Assembly: GCA_023663285.1 (NCBI GenBank)
Contig: JAMPHT010000031.1
Location: 1-38,511, forward strand
Length of the DNA: 38,511 nucleotides
Source of the DNA: Bacillota bacterium
GTDB taxonomy: Bacteria > Bacillota > Clostridia > Lachnospirales > Lachnospiraceae
Direction: 5' to 3'
In this document: in pieces, positions 7,118 through 14,188 of the stretch
Layout: each line of letters starts with the position of its first letter
How positions within the stretch are numbered: the first letter of the stretch is position 1
The notes under the pieces: model-generated
Database searches by the model: none
Told to the model about the DNA's origin: nothing
The model's input: only the letters and a program-made list of their open reading frames with translations
Translations under genes and position numbers: made by a program

Positions 7118-7447
7118 TTATTTGGCAGATATACGATCTAGTTCTTCATAAATAATAGTATGTACTCGATGTTGTCCACGACTATCTAATGAACTATATG
7201 TTCGCAGTAATTCAAGCTGTCCAGCAGTGAGATTGCTTTCATAGCCAAATAGGAGATAATCTGCGCTAATTGCGAAAATTTCGCACATCCTGATGAGCTG
7301 TTCTAAAGTGGGGTTTGATTTGTGATTCTTCCAATCAGTCATGGGACTTTTCTTTAATCCGAGCATATCACCCAGCTGTGTACCATTTATTCCTAGTTTT
7401 TCAGTTTGTTCAACAATTCTGTTGTAAATGTCATTCAAAATTTTCAC
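7118..7447 (-). CDS. cI-like phage repressor, XRE-family HTH protein, 106-109 aa
   Basis: This is the only leftward gene of the prophage. Residues about 10-70 form an XRE helix-turn-helix (GINGTQLGDMLGLKKSPMTD with the recognition helix SPMTDWKNHK), followed by a typical ISADYLLFG segment and a short helical tail. There is no C-terminal peptidase domain, so it is a minimal repressor. The GTG at 7447 sits immediately after AAGGA; the in-frame TTG at 7438 has better spacing, so the true start may be TTG and the length 106 aa. It diverges from the early operon across overlapping promoters and palindromic operators, and should maintain lysogeny and autoregulate (inference from layout). Confidence 0.88.
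   Translation of the reverse strand: MKILNDIYNRIVEQTEKLGINGTQLGDMLGLKKSPMTDWKNHKSNPTLEQLIRMCEIFAISADYLLFGYESNLTAGQLELLRTYSSLDSRGQHRVHTIIYEELDRISAK
7271..7285. promoter_or_regulatory. Operator-like palindrome inside the repressor gene
   Basis: TGCGAAAATTTCGCA is a 15-base palindrome identical to the one in the early promoter (7490-7504), 219 bp away, and lies within repressor codons for CEIFAI. It may be an intragenic auxiliary operator. Confidence 0.6.
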
Positions 7448-7459
7448 TTCCTTTCAAAA

Positions 7460-7474
7460 TGCGAAAAATACGCA
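7460..7474. promoter_or_regulatory. Second operator, imperfect palindrome
   Basis: TGCGAAAAATACGCA matches the early operator at the outer TGCG/CGCA and the A-rich centre. Its centre is 30 bp from that of the operator at 7490-7504 and it falls at the expected start point of repressor transcription. Confidence 0.6.
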
Positions 7475-7476
7475 AA

Positions 7477-7505
7477 GATATATTGACAATGCGAAAATTT
7501 CGCAA
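7477..7505 (-). promoter_or_regulatory. Leftward repressor promoter (candidate)
   Basis: On the minus strand TTGCGA (7505-7500) and TATATC (7482-7477) are 17 bases apart, each 4 of 6 to consensus. The promoter overlaps the rightward early promoter, so both cannot be occupied at once. Confidence 0.45.
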
Positions 7506-7511
7506 TATAAT
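7483..7511 (+). promoter_or_regulatory. Rightward early promoter, perfect consensus
   Basis: TTGACA (7483-7488) and TATAAT (7506-7511) are both perfect sigma-A hexamers with a 17-base spacer. The spacer contains the palindrome TGCGAAAATTTCGCA (7490-7504), so bound repressor would block polymerase. Confidence 0.9.
7490..7504. promoter_or_regulatory. Primary operator in the early promoter spacer
   Basis: TGCGAAA-A-TTTCGCA is a perfect dyad about a central A, placed exactly between the -35 and -10 boxes of the early promoter. It is the best candidate binding site for the XRE repressor at 7118-7447. Confidence 0.8.
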
Positions 7512-7703
7512 AATTTACAGATAAATCCGTGAGCAGTTTTATTTTACATTTAATCAAGGGAAAAGAACAGTACAAGATGTAGTGGCAAAAAATAATGATT
7601 GTACTATCTGCCTAAAGGAGGGAGGTGGTTGACTGGCGTGAGATGCGCTGGAGAATCGTGGCTTGTGGTCACATGGAGATTAAGTAGAGAGGAGAAATTT
7701 ATC

Positions 7704-7928
7704 ATGAGCAAAAAGAAGATGAAAAAGAGAATTAAGAAGCTGGAAAAGCAGGTATGCACCTTAAAGAGGGACCTTGCACTTTTCAGTACAAGGTCCGAGA
7801 CAACAGCAAGCAGAACTGCTTTTTACGAGTTAGAACTGGAGAAAGTCATGGAGCTTCTGGTAGAAGCAAAGGAAGATCCCAAGCATCCATGTAACAAAAG
7901 GCAGGAGCGGGAATCAAAAATGAGGTAA
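7704..7928 (+). CDS. Small basic coiled-coil protein, 74 aa, first early gene
   Basis: ATG 7704 follows GAGGAGAAATTTATC. The product starts with a strongly basic heptad-like stretch (MSKKKMKKRIKKLEKQ) and continues as a predicted coiled coil through residue ~60, ending in a charged tail. An in-frame TTG at 7629 preceded by AAAGGAGGGAGG would add 25 residues, so the start is not certain. It is the first gene after the early promoter, about 190 bp downstream. No family recognised; a DNA-binding or structural accessory role is possible but not shown. Confidence 0.6.
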   Translation: MSKKKMKKRIKKLEKQVCTLKRDLALFSTRSETTASRTAFYELELEKVMELLVEAKEDPKHPCNKRQERESKMR

Positions 7929-7933
7929 GAAAG

Positions 7934-8725
7934 ATGGCACGTACAAAGATGATACCACCGGAGGGCCTGTTAAGCGATTTAGAGTATACAAGCGTAATCG
8001 TAAGCTATTCAAACGGGATAGATAGTACAGGGGCGCTTTACTGGGCGGTAAAAAACTTTCCTAAGGAAAAGATATACCTTCTCTACTGCGATACAGGGTG
8101 TGAGTACCCGGAAAATGTGCGGTTATTTTACAAGGTGGCAGGATTTATGGGAGTCAAGCCGGTTTTCTTATCAGATGCAAGGGGCTTTTTAGGGTTGTTA
8201 CTGAATGAACGGCTTAAATTCCCGGATATGAAAAACCGCTGGTGTACTGCATACCTGAAAACGGCGGTAACTGATAAATGGATCCGGCAGCACAGGCAGC
8301 AGTTAGGCGCAAAGTGCTTATTTCTGTCTGGAGAACGCAGAGACGAAAGCGCAGGAAGAGCAAAGCTGCCGGAACTGGAATATCACAGCACAACGCTTAA
8401 GACAAAGCGGGTAGCAGACTTTACGTGCCACTGGTACAGACCTTGCTTGGACTATGAAAAGGGAAAGATGTTCGAGCAGGGCAAAGAACTTAAGTTAGAG
8501 CCGCATCCATGTTATGAGTATGTAGGCAGATGTAGCTGTATGTTCTGTATGTTCATGCCGGAGCGCCACGCCATAGAAAATATGAAAAGGTATCCGAAAA
8601 TGGCAGCAGAGTATGTGCAGGCAGAAATGAAGATACAGCATACATGGAAAAACGGGAAGAGCCTGCAAAGCATTTTCAATGAGTGTATGGACATAGACGA
8701 CGTGGATGAAGCGGTACAGAAGTAA
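7934..8725 (+). CDS. PAPS-reductase/DndC-like PP-loop protein, 263 aa
   Basis: An ATP pyrophosphatase-type fold: PP-loop SNGIDST at residues 26-32, YCDTGCEYPE after strand 2, RWCTAYLK (102-109), GERRDESAGR (133-142), and a C-terminal cysteine group with C193, C200, C202 and C205, spaced like an Fe-S or zinc site. The RWCT...LK and GxRRxES motifs are shared by phage phosphoadenosine-phosphosulfate reductase-like proteins and DndC-type sulfur-transfer enzymes. True sulfate reduction is unlikely in a prophage early operon; a role in nucleic-acid modification is more plausible but unproven. It starts 5 bp after the preceding stop with GGTAAGAAAG upstream. It is cargo-like: Mu itself has no counterpart in this position. 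Confidence 0.82.
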   Translation: MARTKMIPPEGLLSDLEYTSVIVSYSNGIDSTGALYWAVKNFPKEKIYLLYCDTGCEYPENVRLFYKVAGFMGVKPVFLSDARGFLGLLLNERLKFPDMKNRWCTAYLKTAVTDKWIRQHRQQLGAKCLFLSGERRDESAGRAKLPELEYHSTTLKTKRVADFTCHWYRPCLDYEKGKMFEQGKELKLEPHPCYEYVGRCSCMFCMFMPERHAIENMKRYPKMAAEYVQAEMKIQHTWKNGKSLQSIFNECMDIDDVDEAVQK

Positions 8726-8752
8726 TCTTGTTAAGTGGGAAAGGAGAACGGT

Positions 8753-8962
8753 GTGGATTTAGAGAGAATTGATAGGGCTATTGATAAGATATCAAGTCAA
8801 ATTGATTACCTTCCAAACATTGGTAATTATACTGCATTAGCAGAATTAGGGAAGGCTCTGGCAGCTCTGTTGATTGCCAAAGTATTGTATGAATCAAAAG
8901 ACAAAAACAGAATATTTGAAGTTGAGAGTCAGAAAGGAGGAGCGGATGAGGCGGAAGAATAG
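8753..8962 (+). CDS. Hypothetical small helical protein, 69 aa
   Basis: GTG 8753 lies 6 bases after AAGGAG; an in-frame GTG at 8735 overlaps that site. The product is helical (ERIDRAIDKISSQIDYLP, then an Ala/Leu-rich helix ELGKALAALLIAKVLYESK) with an acidic end. The hydrophobic stretch is amphipathic rather than a clear membrane segment. It overlaps the start of the following HTH gene, indicating co-translation. Not recognised. Confidence 0.6.
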   Translation: MDLERIDRAIDKISSQIDYLPNIGNYTALAELGKALAALLIAKVLYESKDKNRIFEVESQKGGADEAEE

Positions 8963-9146
8963 TTACACCGAGTTCGGGCAGTGGCTTAGGATCGAACTGA
9001 TCAAGCGCAACATCACGGCCAAGGAACTGGCAGAACTGGCGGGGATCGACCATAGGGTGGTGTCAGACGTGATGATCGGGAGGAACAAGAGCCACCAGCA
9101 GGAACTGAAGCAGGCCCTGCAGCAGTACGATGAGAGGCCGGCCTGA
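8946..9146 (+). CDS. Ner-like XRE HTH regulator, 66 aa
   Basis: ATG 8946 follows AAAGGAGGAGCGG. The protein is essentially one helix-turn-helix: FGQWLRIELIKRNITAKELA, then ELAGIDHRVVSDVMIGRNKS. It lies directly upstream of the transposase, the position of ner in Mu, where Ner shuts down early transcription. By size (Mu Ner is 75 aa) and position a Ner-like role is likely, but the assignment is by context; simple XRE proteins are common in phages. Confidence 0.72.
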   Translation: MRRKNSYTEFGQWLRIELIKRNITAKELAELAGIDHRVVSDVMIGRNKSHQQELKQALQQYDERPA

Positions 9147-9156
9147 TAAATGGAAG

Positions 9157-9189
9157 CCGGCTCTCCCTTGGGAATAAGGAAAGAGCCGG
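9157..9189 (+). promoter_or_regulatory. Hairpin between Ner-like gene and transposase gene
   Basis: CCGGCTCT (9157-9164) pairs with AGAGCCGG (9182-9189), with CCTT/AAGG pairing extending the stem inward. No T tract follows, so it may stabilise mRNA or modulate expression of the transposase rather than terminate. Confidence 0.45.
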
Positions 9190-9256
9190 ATAACGGTAAT
9201 CACATAATTATAATATCAGGATGTTTTAGAAAAAGCAAGAAAAAGGTGGTGGGACT

Positions 9257-11203
9257 TTGGAACAAATCACAGTGGAGGAGTATTCCAGCCTGAAAGGCTG
9301 TACGGAACGATATGTCAGAATGCAGATTGCTGATGGAAAGTTAAGGGCAACCGAGCGCTTCGGAGCCGGAGGCAAAAAGGGGATCAGTTACCTCATAGAC
9401 CTGGCAGACTGTGATCCGGCGATCATTAAGAAGTATAACCGGATACATAAGATAAAGCTGGAGAAGCCGGGACCGGTGAAGCCGCATCCGGTCCCAGATA
9501 ATTCGGAGGAACTGACGGATGAAGAGCGTCAGGAGATCGCCTTCTGGAAGCGGACGATAGCGGAATGGGATGACTACCGTGGATCCGCTTCCGGGAATAA
9601 AGCGGAGAGCGATGAGCGGTTTGTCCGGTACCTGGAGACAACTTATCCGGACAGGAGATTTTCGGTGCGGATGCTCTACAGGAAGAAAAAGGCCCTGAAG
9701 GAGCTTGGCGAGTGCGCCTTGGCAGACGGCAGAGGCAAGCATGAGAGCCACAATAAGGCGGTACCGGGGCCGGTCTTTGACATCTTTGAGTATTATTACC
9801 TGGATGAGAGCAAGCTGTCCGTGTGCGAATGTATCCGGCTGACGCAGCTGCAGCTGGAAAAGGAGGGGCAGATAGAACATCTTCCGCTTGCCGGAGAGAG
9901 CGCCTTTATCAGAGAGATAAGGCGGAGCATCCCGATCCCTGTATTGAAATACTTCCGACTGGGTGAAAAGGCGTTCAAGGATGAATGTGCGCCTTATATC
10001 AAGCGTACATACGGAGATCTGCATTCCAATGATATCTGGGTCTGCGACAACCATACCTTCGACATTTTTGTCAATGATGGGGAACACCGGAGGCCCATCC
10101 GGGTATACCTTACCGCATTTCTGGATGTCAGGAGCCGGAAGATGATGGGCTGGTATGTGACAGACGCGCCCTGCTCTGACGCGACGCTCCAGGCGCTGCG
10201 GCGGGGCATCGAGAAGTACGGGATCCCGAAGCGGATACTTTCGGACAATGGCCGGGAGTTCCTGACACATGACATTGGCGGCCGCGGCTTCCGCAAGGAC
10301 GGCAGGAAGGAGGATGAGCACCGGATCCCGACGATCCTTGACAATCTGCAGATCGAGTTCAGAACGGCGCTGGTAAGGAATGCCAGGGCAAAGATCATTG
10401 AGAGGGCGTTCAGGGACGTGAAGGACTGCTTCTCCAAGCTGTTTGACGGTTATACCGGCGGGACCATAGCGGAGAGGCCGGAACGGCTGAAGAAACTGGC
10501 AAAGTCGGCCTCAAACTTTACGCCTTACGCCGATTTCCTCAGCTATGTGGACACATACATAGAGGGCTGGTTCAATCATCAGGAGCATTCCGGCGTCGGC
10601 ATGGGGCATAAGACCAGGAACCAGGTCTATGCAGAGCAGCTGATAGAGGTGAGGCGGGCATCACAGGAGGATCTGAACCTGATGATGCTGCGGAACACCC
10701 GGATGCAGACGGTAAGGCGGGATGGTGTGGTGCTGAGGCTTTATGGGACGGAGATCACATTCTGGAGCAATGAGCTGCTGTATGACCACATTGGCGAGAA
10801 GGTCTACTTCCGCTATGATCCTGATGATTTGTCGGAGGTCAGGGTCTATGACGAAAGGGACCGGTTCCTGTGTACGGCACAGCAGCACGCTGCATTGAGT
10901 TATTATGCGGACAAGGAAGCTGTGGCGGAGCAGATGAAGGAGCAGCGGCAGTTTGAGAAGTTTGTGGCTGCTTATAAGAAGAACAAGGACATCCAGGCGG
11001 AGGACAAGCTGGCGCTGGTCCTGGCTGAAGCGGAGCGGAACATTGCCGCAGGCGAGAAGCTTGACCCGAAGGTCATCACCCTGATCCGGATTGCAGATGG
11101 AGAGACCGGGGAGCAGGAATATCTGGAAATGGCAGCCGGTGATGCCGGGCCGATCGACTGGACCCTGGCGCTGGAACGGCTGGAAGCAATGAAACGATCA
11201 TGA
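9257..11203 (+). CDS. Mu-type DDE transposase (MuA family), 648 aa
   Basis: Catalyses end cleavage and strand transfer for integration and replicative transposition. The N-terminus (TVEEYSSLKGCTERYVRMQI) is a winged-helix DNA-binding region as in Mu transposases. The RNase H-like core has D264 (WVCDNHTFDIFV), D330 (ILSDNGREFL) and E382 (AKIIERAFRDVKD), at spacing close to MuA (D269, D336, E392). The C-terminal beta-barrel domain reads LRLYGTEITFWSNE to KVYFRYDPDDLSEVRVY. The tail (about 560-648) is the region that in MuA contacts MuB. The start is TTG 9257 after AAAAAGGTGGTGGGAC; no better in-frame ATG exists upstream. Its substrates are the TGTAA ends of this element. Confidence 0.95.
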   Translation: MEQITVEEYSSLKGCTERYVRMQIADGKLRATERFGAGGKKGISYLIDLADCDPAIIKKYNRIHKIKLEKPGPVKPHPVPDNSEELTDEERQEIAFWKRTIAEWDDYRGSASGNKAESDERFVRYLETTYPDRRFSVRMLYRKKKALKELGECALADGRGKHESHNKAVPGPVFDIFEYYYLDESKLSVCECIRLTQLQLEKEGQIEHLPLAGESAFIREIRRSIPIPVLKYFRLGEKAFKDECAPYIKRTYGDLHSNDIWVCDNHTFDIFVNDGEHRRPIRVYLTAFLDVRSRKMMGWYVTDAPCSDATLQALRRGIEKYGIPKRILSDNGREFLTHDIGGRGFRKDGRKEDEHRIPTILDNLQIEFRTALVRNARAKIIERAFRDVKDCFSKLFDGYTGGTIAERPERLKKLAKSASNFTPYADFLSYVDTYIEGWFNHQEHSGVGMGHKTRNQVYAEQLIEVRRASQEDLNLMMLRNTRMQTVRRDGVVLRLYGTEITFWSNELLYDHIGEKVYFRYDPDDLSEVRVYDERDRFLCTAQQHAALSYYADKEAVAEQMKEQRQFEKFVAAYKKNKDIQAEDKLALVLAEAERNIAAGEKLDPKVITLIRIADGETGEQEYLEMAAGDAGPIDWTLALERLEAMKRS

Positions 11204-11219
11204 TAAGGAGGAAAACGAG

Positions 11220-12155
11220 ATGGAAGCAACGGTAATGACGCAGGACATGATGCAGAGTATGACGATGGAAGAGGCCATCACCTGGATCAAGGAATATATC
11301 CAGTCCACAGGAAAGAAGCAGGCTGTGGTGGCACAGGAGCTGGGGATATCTGGCGGGGGGCTGTCCAGTTTCCTGTCTGGCAGCTATAAGACGCCCCACA
11401 CCATCATCCCGAAGGTACAAAACCTGAAAGAGATCAATCAGGGCAAGAAGGTGGTCCTGACGGATCCGCCCTTTGTGGAGACCACAGTCTCCCGGATGGT
11501 AGAGAACGCTATTAAGTACAGCCACTTAAGGGGAAAGATATCTGTTGTATACGGGGATGCCGGGATCGGTAAGACCCAGGCGTTCCTGCATTACTTGTCA
11601 GTCAATGAGCTGGCTATTGGCATCACGATCTCGCCCACATATGCATCCATTACCGGAGTGAACGAGCTGCTGGCGGAGCAGTTGGGGGTCAGGGAGAGGG
11701 TGGCAAGGAAGATCACACGGGAGATCGTGGCGAAGCTGAAGGGATCCGGCAGAGTCATCATCATCGACGAGGCCCAGCATCTCACGGTCAGGGCGCTGAA
11801 CCATATCAGGTGCCTCGCAGATGAGGCGGAGATCGGCATCTGCCTCATCGGGAATGAGGAGGTCTATAGCAAGCTGAAGGGTTCCGGCAAAGCGGATTTC
11901 GCACAGTTGTTTTCCAGGATCGGGATGCGGGAGCCGGTGGGGGTTAATACCATCACCAGGGAGGATGTGCAGCGTGTGTTCCAGGCAGCGGAGCTTCAGA
12001 AGGATGCGGTCGATATCCTTTACCAGATATGCCACACCAACTACGGACTGCGGGGCGCGGTGAATGTGTTCACGAACACGGCAGCAGTATTCCCGGATGA
12101 CATCAGCGCCGGGACCATAGCCCGGATGATGCGGGAGATGAACATAGGGAGGTAG
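11220..12155 (+). CDS. MuB-like transposition target-selection ATPase, 311 aa
   Basis: AAA+ ATPase that in Mu binds target DNA, activates the transposase and gives target immunity. Residues ~20-70 form an HTH (KKQAVVAQELGISGGGLSSF), as in MuB. The ATPase has Walker A GDAGIGKT (112-119) and Walker B IIIDEAQ (180-186), with the conserved HLTVRALN stretch after it. ATG 11220 follows AAGGAGGAAAACGAG and comes 17 bp after the transposase stop. Length matches MuB (312 aa). Confidence 0.93.
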   Translation: MEATVMTQDMMQSMTMEEAITWIKEYIQSTGKKQAVVAQELGISGGGLSSFLSGSYKTPHTIIPKVQNLKEINQGKKVVLTDPPFVETTVSRMVENAIKYSHLRGKISVVYGDAGIGKTQAFLHYLSVNELAIGITISPTYASITGVNELLAEQLGVRERVARKITREIVAKLKGSGRVIIIDEAQHLTVRALNHIRCLADEAEIGICLIGNEEVYSKLKGSGKADFAQLFSRIGMREPVGVNTITREDVQRVFQAAELQKDAVDILYQICHTNYGLRGAVNVFTNTAAVFPDDISAGTIARMMREMNIGR

Positions 12156-12160
12156 CGGTC

Positions 12161-12475
12161 ATGGTATCAGAAGAGATCAGGGAAAGATATTGGGCGGTCA
12201 TCCGCCGCACAAGGCAGTCTGGCAGGATCAGCCCGTCTGTAGTCGCAAAGGTGGAGGAAAGCTGGAAAAGGTTTGATGAGGACGTGGTGGAGGAGGCGCT
12301 GAAGATACATACATCCCGCTACCCGTCATGCCGGGAGCAGTACACGGTGGGCATCATGCGGAACCTGCAGAGGCAAAAGCAGACTGGGCAGCCGGTGAAA
12401 AGGGGACCCGCCAGCGGGATGATGTGTCAGGACTATGATTTTGAGCAGATAGAGCGGGAGCTTTTGGTAAATTGA
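12161..12475 (+). CDS. Hypothetical early phage protein, 104 aa
   Basis: ATG 12161 is 5 bp after the MuB stop, with GGGAGGTAGC upstream. The product is helical and basic (EEIRERYWAVIRRTRQSGRI, then VEESWKRFDEDVVEEALKIH and YTVGIMRNLQRQ), ending in an acidic helix. The central segment resembles small early proteins of Lachnospiraceae phages that follow replication ATPases, but I cannot name a family. Tight coupling to MuB suggests a replication-related role. Confidence 0.65.
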   Translation: MVSEEIRERYWAVIRRTRQSGRISPSVVAKVEESWKRFDEDVVEEALKIHTSRYPSCREQYTVGIMRNLQRQKQTGQPVKRGPASGMMCQDYDFEQIERELLVN

Positions 12476-12495
12476 GCAGCGGGAGGTGATGGGCA

Positions 12496-12693
12496 GTGAT
12501 AAAGATGGGTGAGGAGGAAAAACAGGAATTTGAACAGAAATGGAACGAAGCCAGGGAATGTTTTTTCCTAATCAAGCTGAAAAAGGCAAAGATCGTGGAG
12601 GTGCGGGAAAAAGGCGGCAGGGAATACCGCTATACAAAGCCCCTGCTGAAAGAGAAAGCAAAAAAGAAGGAGGATCCAGGATGCAAAAGGTAG
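12496..12693 (+). CDS. Hypothetical small protein, 65 aa
   Basis: GTG 12496 is preceded by GGAGGTGAT at suitable spacing; an in-frame ATG at 12505 is an alternative. The protein is very rich in Lys and Glu, with a helical first half (EEEKQEFEQKWNEAREC) and a basic end. Its 3' end overlaps the start of the next gene. No recognised domain. Confidence 0.55.
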   Translation: MIKMGEEEKQEFEQKWNEARECFFLIKLKKAKIVEVREKGGREYRYTKPLLKEKAKKKEDPGCKR

Positions 12694-12926
12694 AGATCGT
12701 GTTGAACGGGTTGGAAGAGGAGCAGTGCGCGGAGCTTATAAGCTGCCTTATCAGTGAGACGATAAAGCATTTTGATGTGAGCCAGGTGAGAGGGTATTGC
12801 GGCCCGGCTCCCGTCAAAAAAGGGAATGGCGATCTGCTGGTGCCGGACTTCATGCGCTGTAAGCAGCTGAAGCAGGAGAGCAAGGCCCGCCTGGAGATGG
12901 AGAGGAGGATACCACATGAAGGATGA
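12681..12926 (+). CDS. Hypothetical small protein, 81 aa
   Basis: ATG 12681 follows AAGGAGGATCCAGG and overlaps the previous gene by 13 bp. The sequence (QKVEIVLNGLEEEQCAELIS, then CGPAPVKKGNGDLLVPDF) suggests a short alpha/beta fold and a basic helical tail. No family recognised. Its end overlaps the next start by 11 bp, so these small genes form one translationally coupled string. Confidence 0.55.
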   Translation: MQKVEIVLNGLEEEQCAELISCLISETIKHFDVSQVRGYCGPAPVKKGNGDLLVPDFMRCKQLKQESKARLEMERRIPHEG

Positions 12927-13188
12927 AAATATCGGGAATGACTTGATTAGCAGGAGCGCGTTGTTAAATGAGATAGCAAGCGCAGGCTTAGATAATGAGG
13001 ATGATGTTTTTGCCTGGATCAGGGCGGCACCTGCAGTTCCAGGCAGGGCAAAAAGCTTTGTCCGCTGTGCTGAGTGTGATGACTGTCACTGGTCAGAGGA
13101 CTGCGGTTTGTATCTATGCGGCAGTGTGATGGGGATGGGCGGCGCGCTGGATCCGAAAAACGACGGCTGCACCCATGGAAGGAGCTGA
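12916..13188 (+). CDS. Cysteine-rich phage hypothetical protein, 90 aa
   Basis: The N-terminus (NDLISRSALLNEIASAG...AWIRAAPAV) is a pattern common in small Lachnospiraceae phage proteins. The C-terminal half carries a metal-site-like cysteine array CAECDDCHW...C...C and ends DGCTHGRS. The cysteines suggest a small zinc-binding module. ATG 12916 overlaps the upstream gene and has GGAGAGGAGG before it. Function unknown. Confidence 0.6.
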   Translation: MKDENIGNDLISRSALLNEIASAGLDNEDDVFAWIRAAPAVPGRAKSFVRCAECDDCHWSEDCGLYLCGSVMGMGGALDPKNDGCTHGRS

Positions 13189-13189
13189 G

Positions 13190-13573
13190 ATGAGCGGTAA
13201 TCATAAGAAACTGACAAGCAAAGAGAAGGCCCTGAATGCCAGTTTTAAAAAGGAGATGCAGGAAAAAGGCATTATCCCGCCGGACAAGCCTAGGCTCAAC
13301 CGCAAGAGATATATAGAAGAGGCAAGGCAGGAATGGAACGGACGGGATAAGGACTGCTACCTGTGGGATCATTACCTCTGTAAAGCTATCGCTATTATGA
13401 TGGGACATATCGAAAGCAATCTGCAGGCATCAAAAGAGGCTGTCGGCGCAGCAAAGTGTCTTAAGCTTGCAATCAGGCTCAAAGAGTTTTCCGACAAGCT
13501 TAAAGCGGAAGAGAGGGAGCAGTATACGCTGGGGGAGCAGATGGAATTTATCCGGGATATCCTGGATGCGTGA
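13190..13573 (+). CDS. Hypothetical early protein, 127 aa
   Basis: ATG 13190 is used because GGAAGGAG lies 5 bases upstream; it directly follows the previous stop. An in-frame ATG at 13175 would overlap that ribosome site. The first 40 residues are basic (KKLTSKEKALNASFKKEMQE); the rest is helical (CKAIAIMMGHIESNLQASKE, then LKLAIRLKEFSDKLK). No domain recognised. Confidence 0.6.
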   Translation: MSGNHKKLTSKEKALNASFKKEMQEKGIIPPDKPRLNRKRYIEEARQEWNGRDKDCYLWDHYLCKAIAIMMGHIESNLQASKEAVGAAKCLKLAIRLKEFSDKLKAEEREQYTLGEQMEFIRDILDA

Positions 13574-13683
13574 CAATGTAGATCTATTGTGGGGCGGCCT
13601 GCCCCACCTTAATGCAGCCAGAGCCGGTCCGAAGCCCGGAAGATGCAGACGGAGGAAACCAAAAAGGCGAAAGGAGAGCGTAT

Positions 13684-14175
13684 ATGAGGAAAAGAGTAAC
13701 AGACCAGGTACTGCAGTCATGGGATGACGTGAACGAGGCATTGAAGAGCATCGGCAGGGCGGACAGTGCCATTGCAGCCATTGAGGCGGGGATGAATGAG
13801 GAGATCGTGAGGATCAAGACGGAGGCAAAGACCCAGACCAAAGCCCACGAGGAGACCAAGAAGCTGCAGGAGATGATGATACAGCAGTATGTGTCAGCCC
13901 ATAAGTCGGAGCTGAAGGGGAAGAGCCACAAGTTGGCCCATGGGACCGTGGGGTTCCGCCTTTCCACGAAGCTGGTCCTGCCCAAGGAGATCAAGCCCAT
14001 CATCGAGGCACTGAAAAGAAACGGCATGATGGACTGCCTGAACCAGTCGGTGACGGTAAATAAGGATGTCCTTAAGACCTACGCCGAGGAGCAGATCATA
14101 GAGGTGGGCGGCTCCCTGAAGAAAGAGGATACGTTCTGGTACGAAGTGGACAGGGACTCTGTCCAGGATAAATGA
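13684..14175 (+). CDS. gam: Gam-like host-nuclease inhibitor, 163 aa
   Basis: Mu Gam coats linear DNA ends and protects them from host exonuclease during transposition. This protein has the Gam layout: a long N-terminal helical stretch (SAIAAIEAGMNEEIVRIKTE, TKAHEETKKLQEMMI), then the short beta/helix part KLAHGTVGFRLSTKLVLPK, then NQSVTVNKDVLKTYAEEQI, and an FWYEVD ending. Length is close to Mu Gam (174 aa). ATG 13684 follows GGCGAAAGGAGAGCGTAT. Placed downstream of the A and B genes as in Mu. Confidence 0.85.
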   Translation: MRKRVTDQVLQSWDDVNEALKSIGRADSAIAAIEAGMNEEIVRIKTEAKTQTKAHEETKKLQEMMIQQYVSAHKSELKGKSHKLAHGTVGFRLSTKLVLPKEIKPIIEALKRNGMMDCLNQSVTVNKDVLKTYAEEQIIEVGGSLKKEDTFWYEVDRDSVQDK

Positions 14176-14188
14176 GAGGAGGCAGCAT

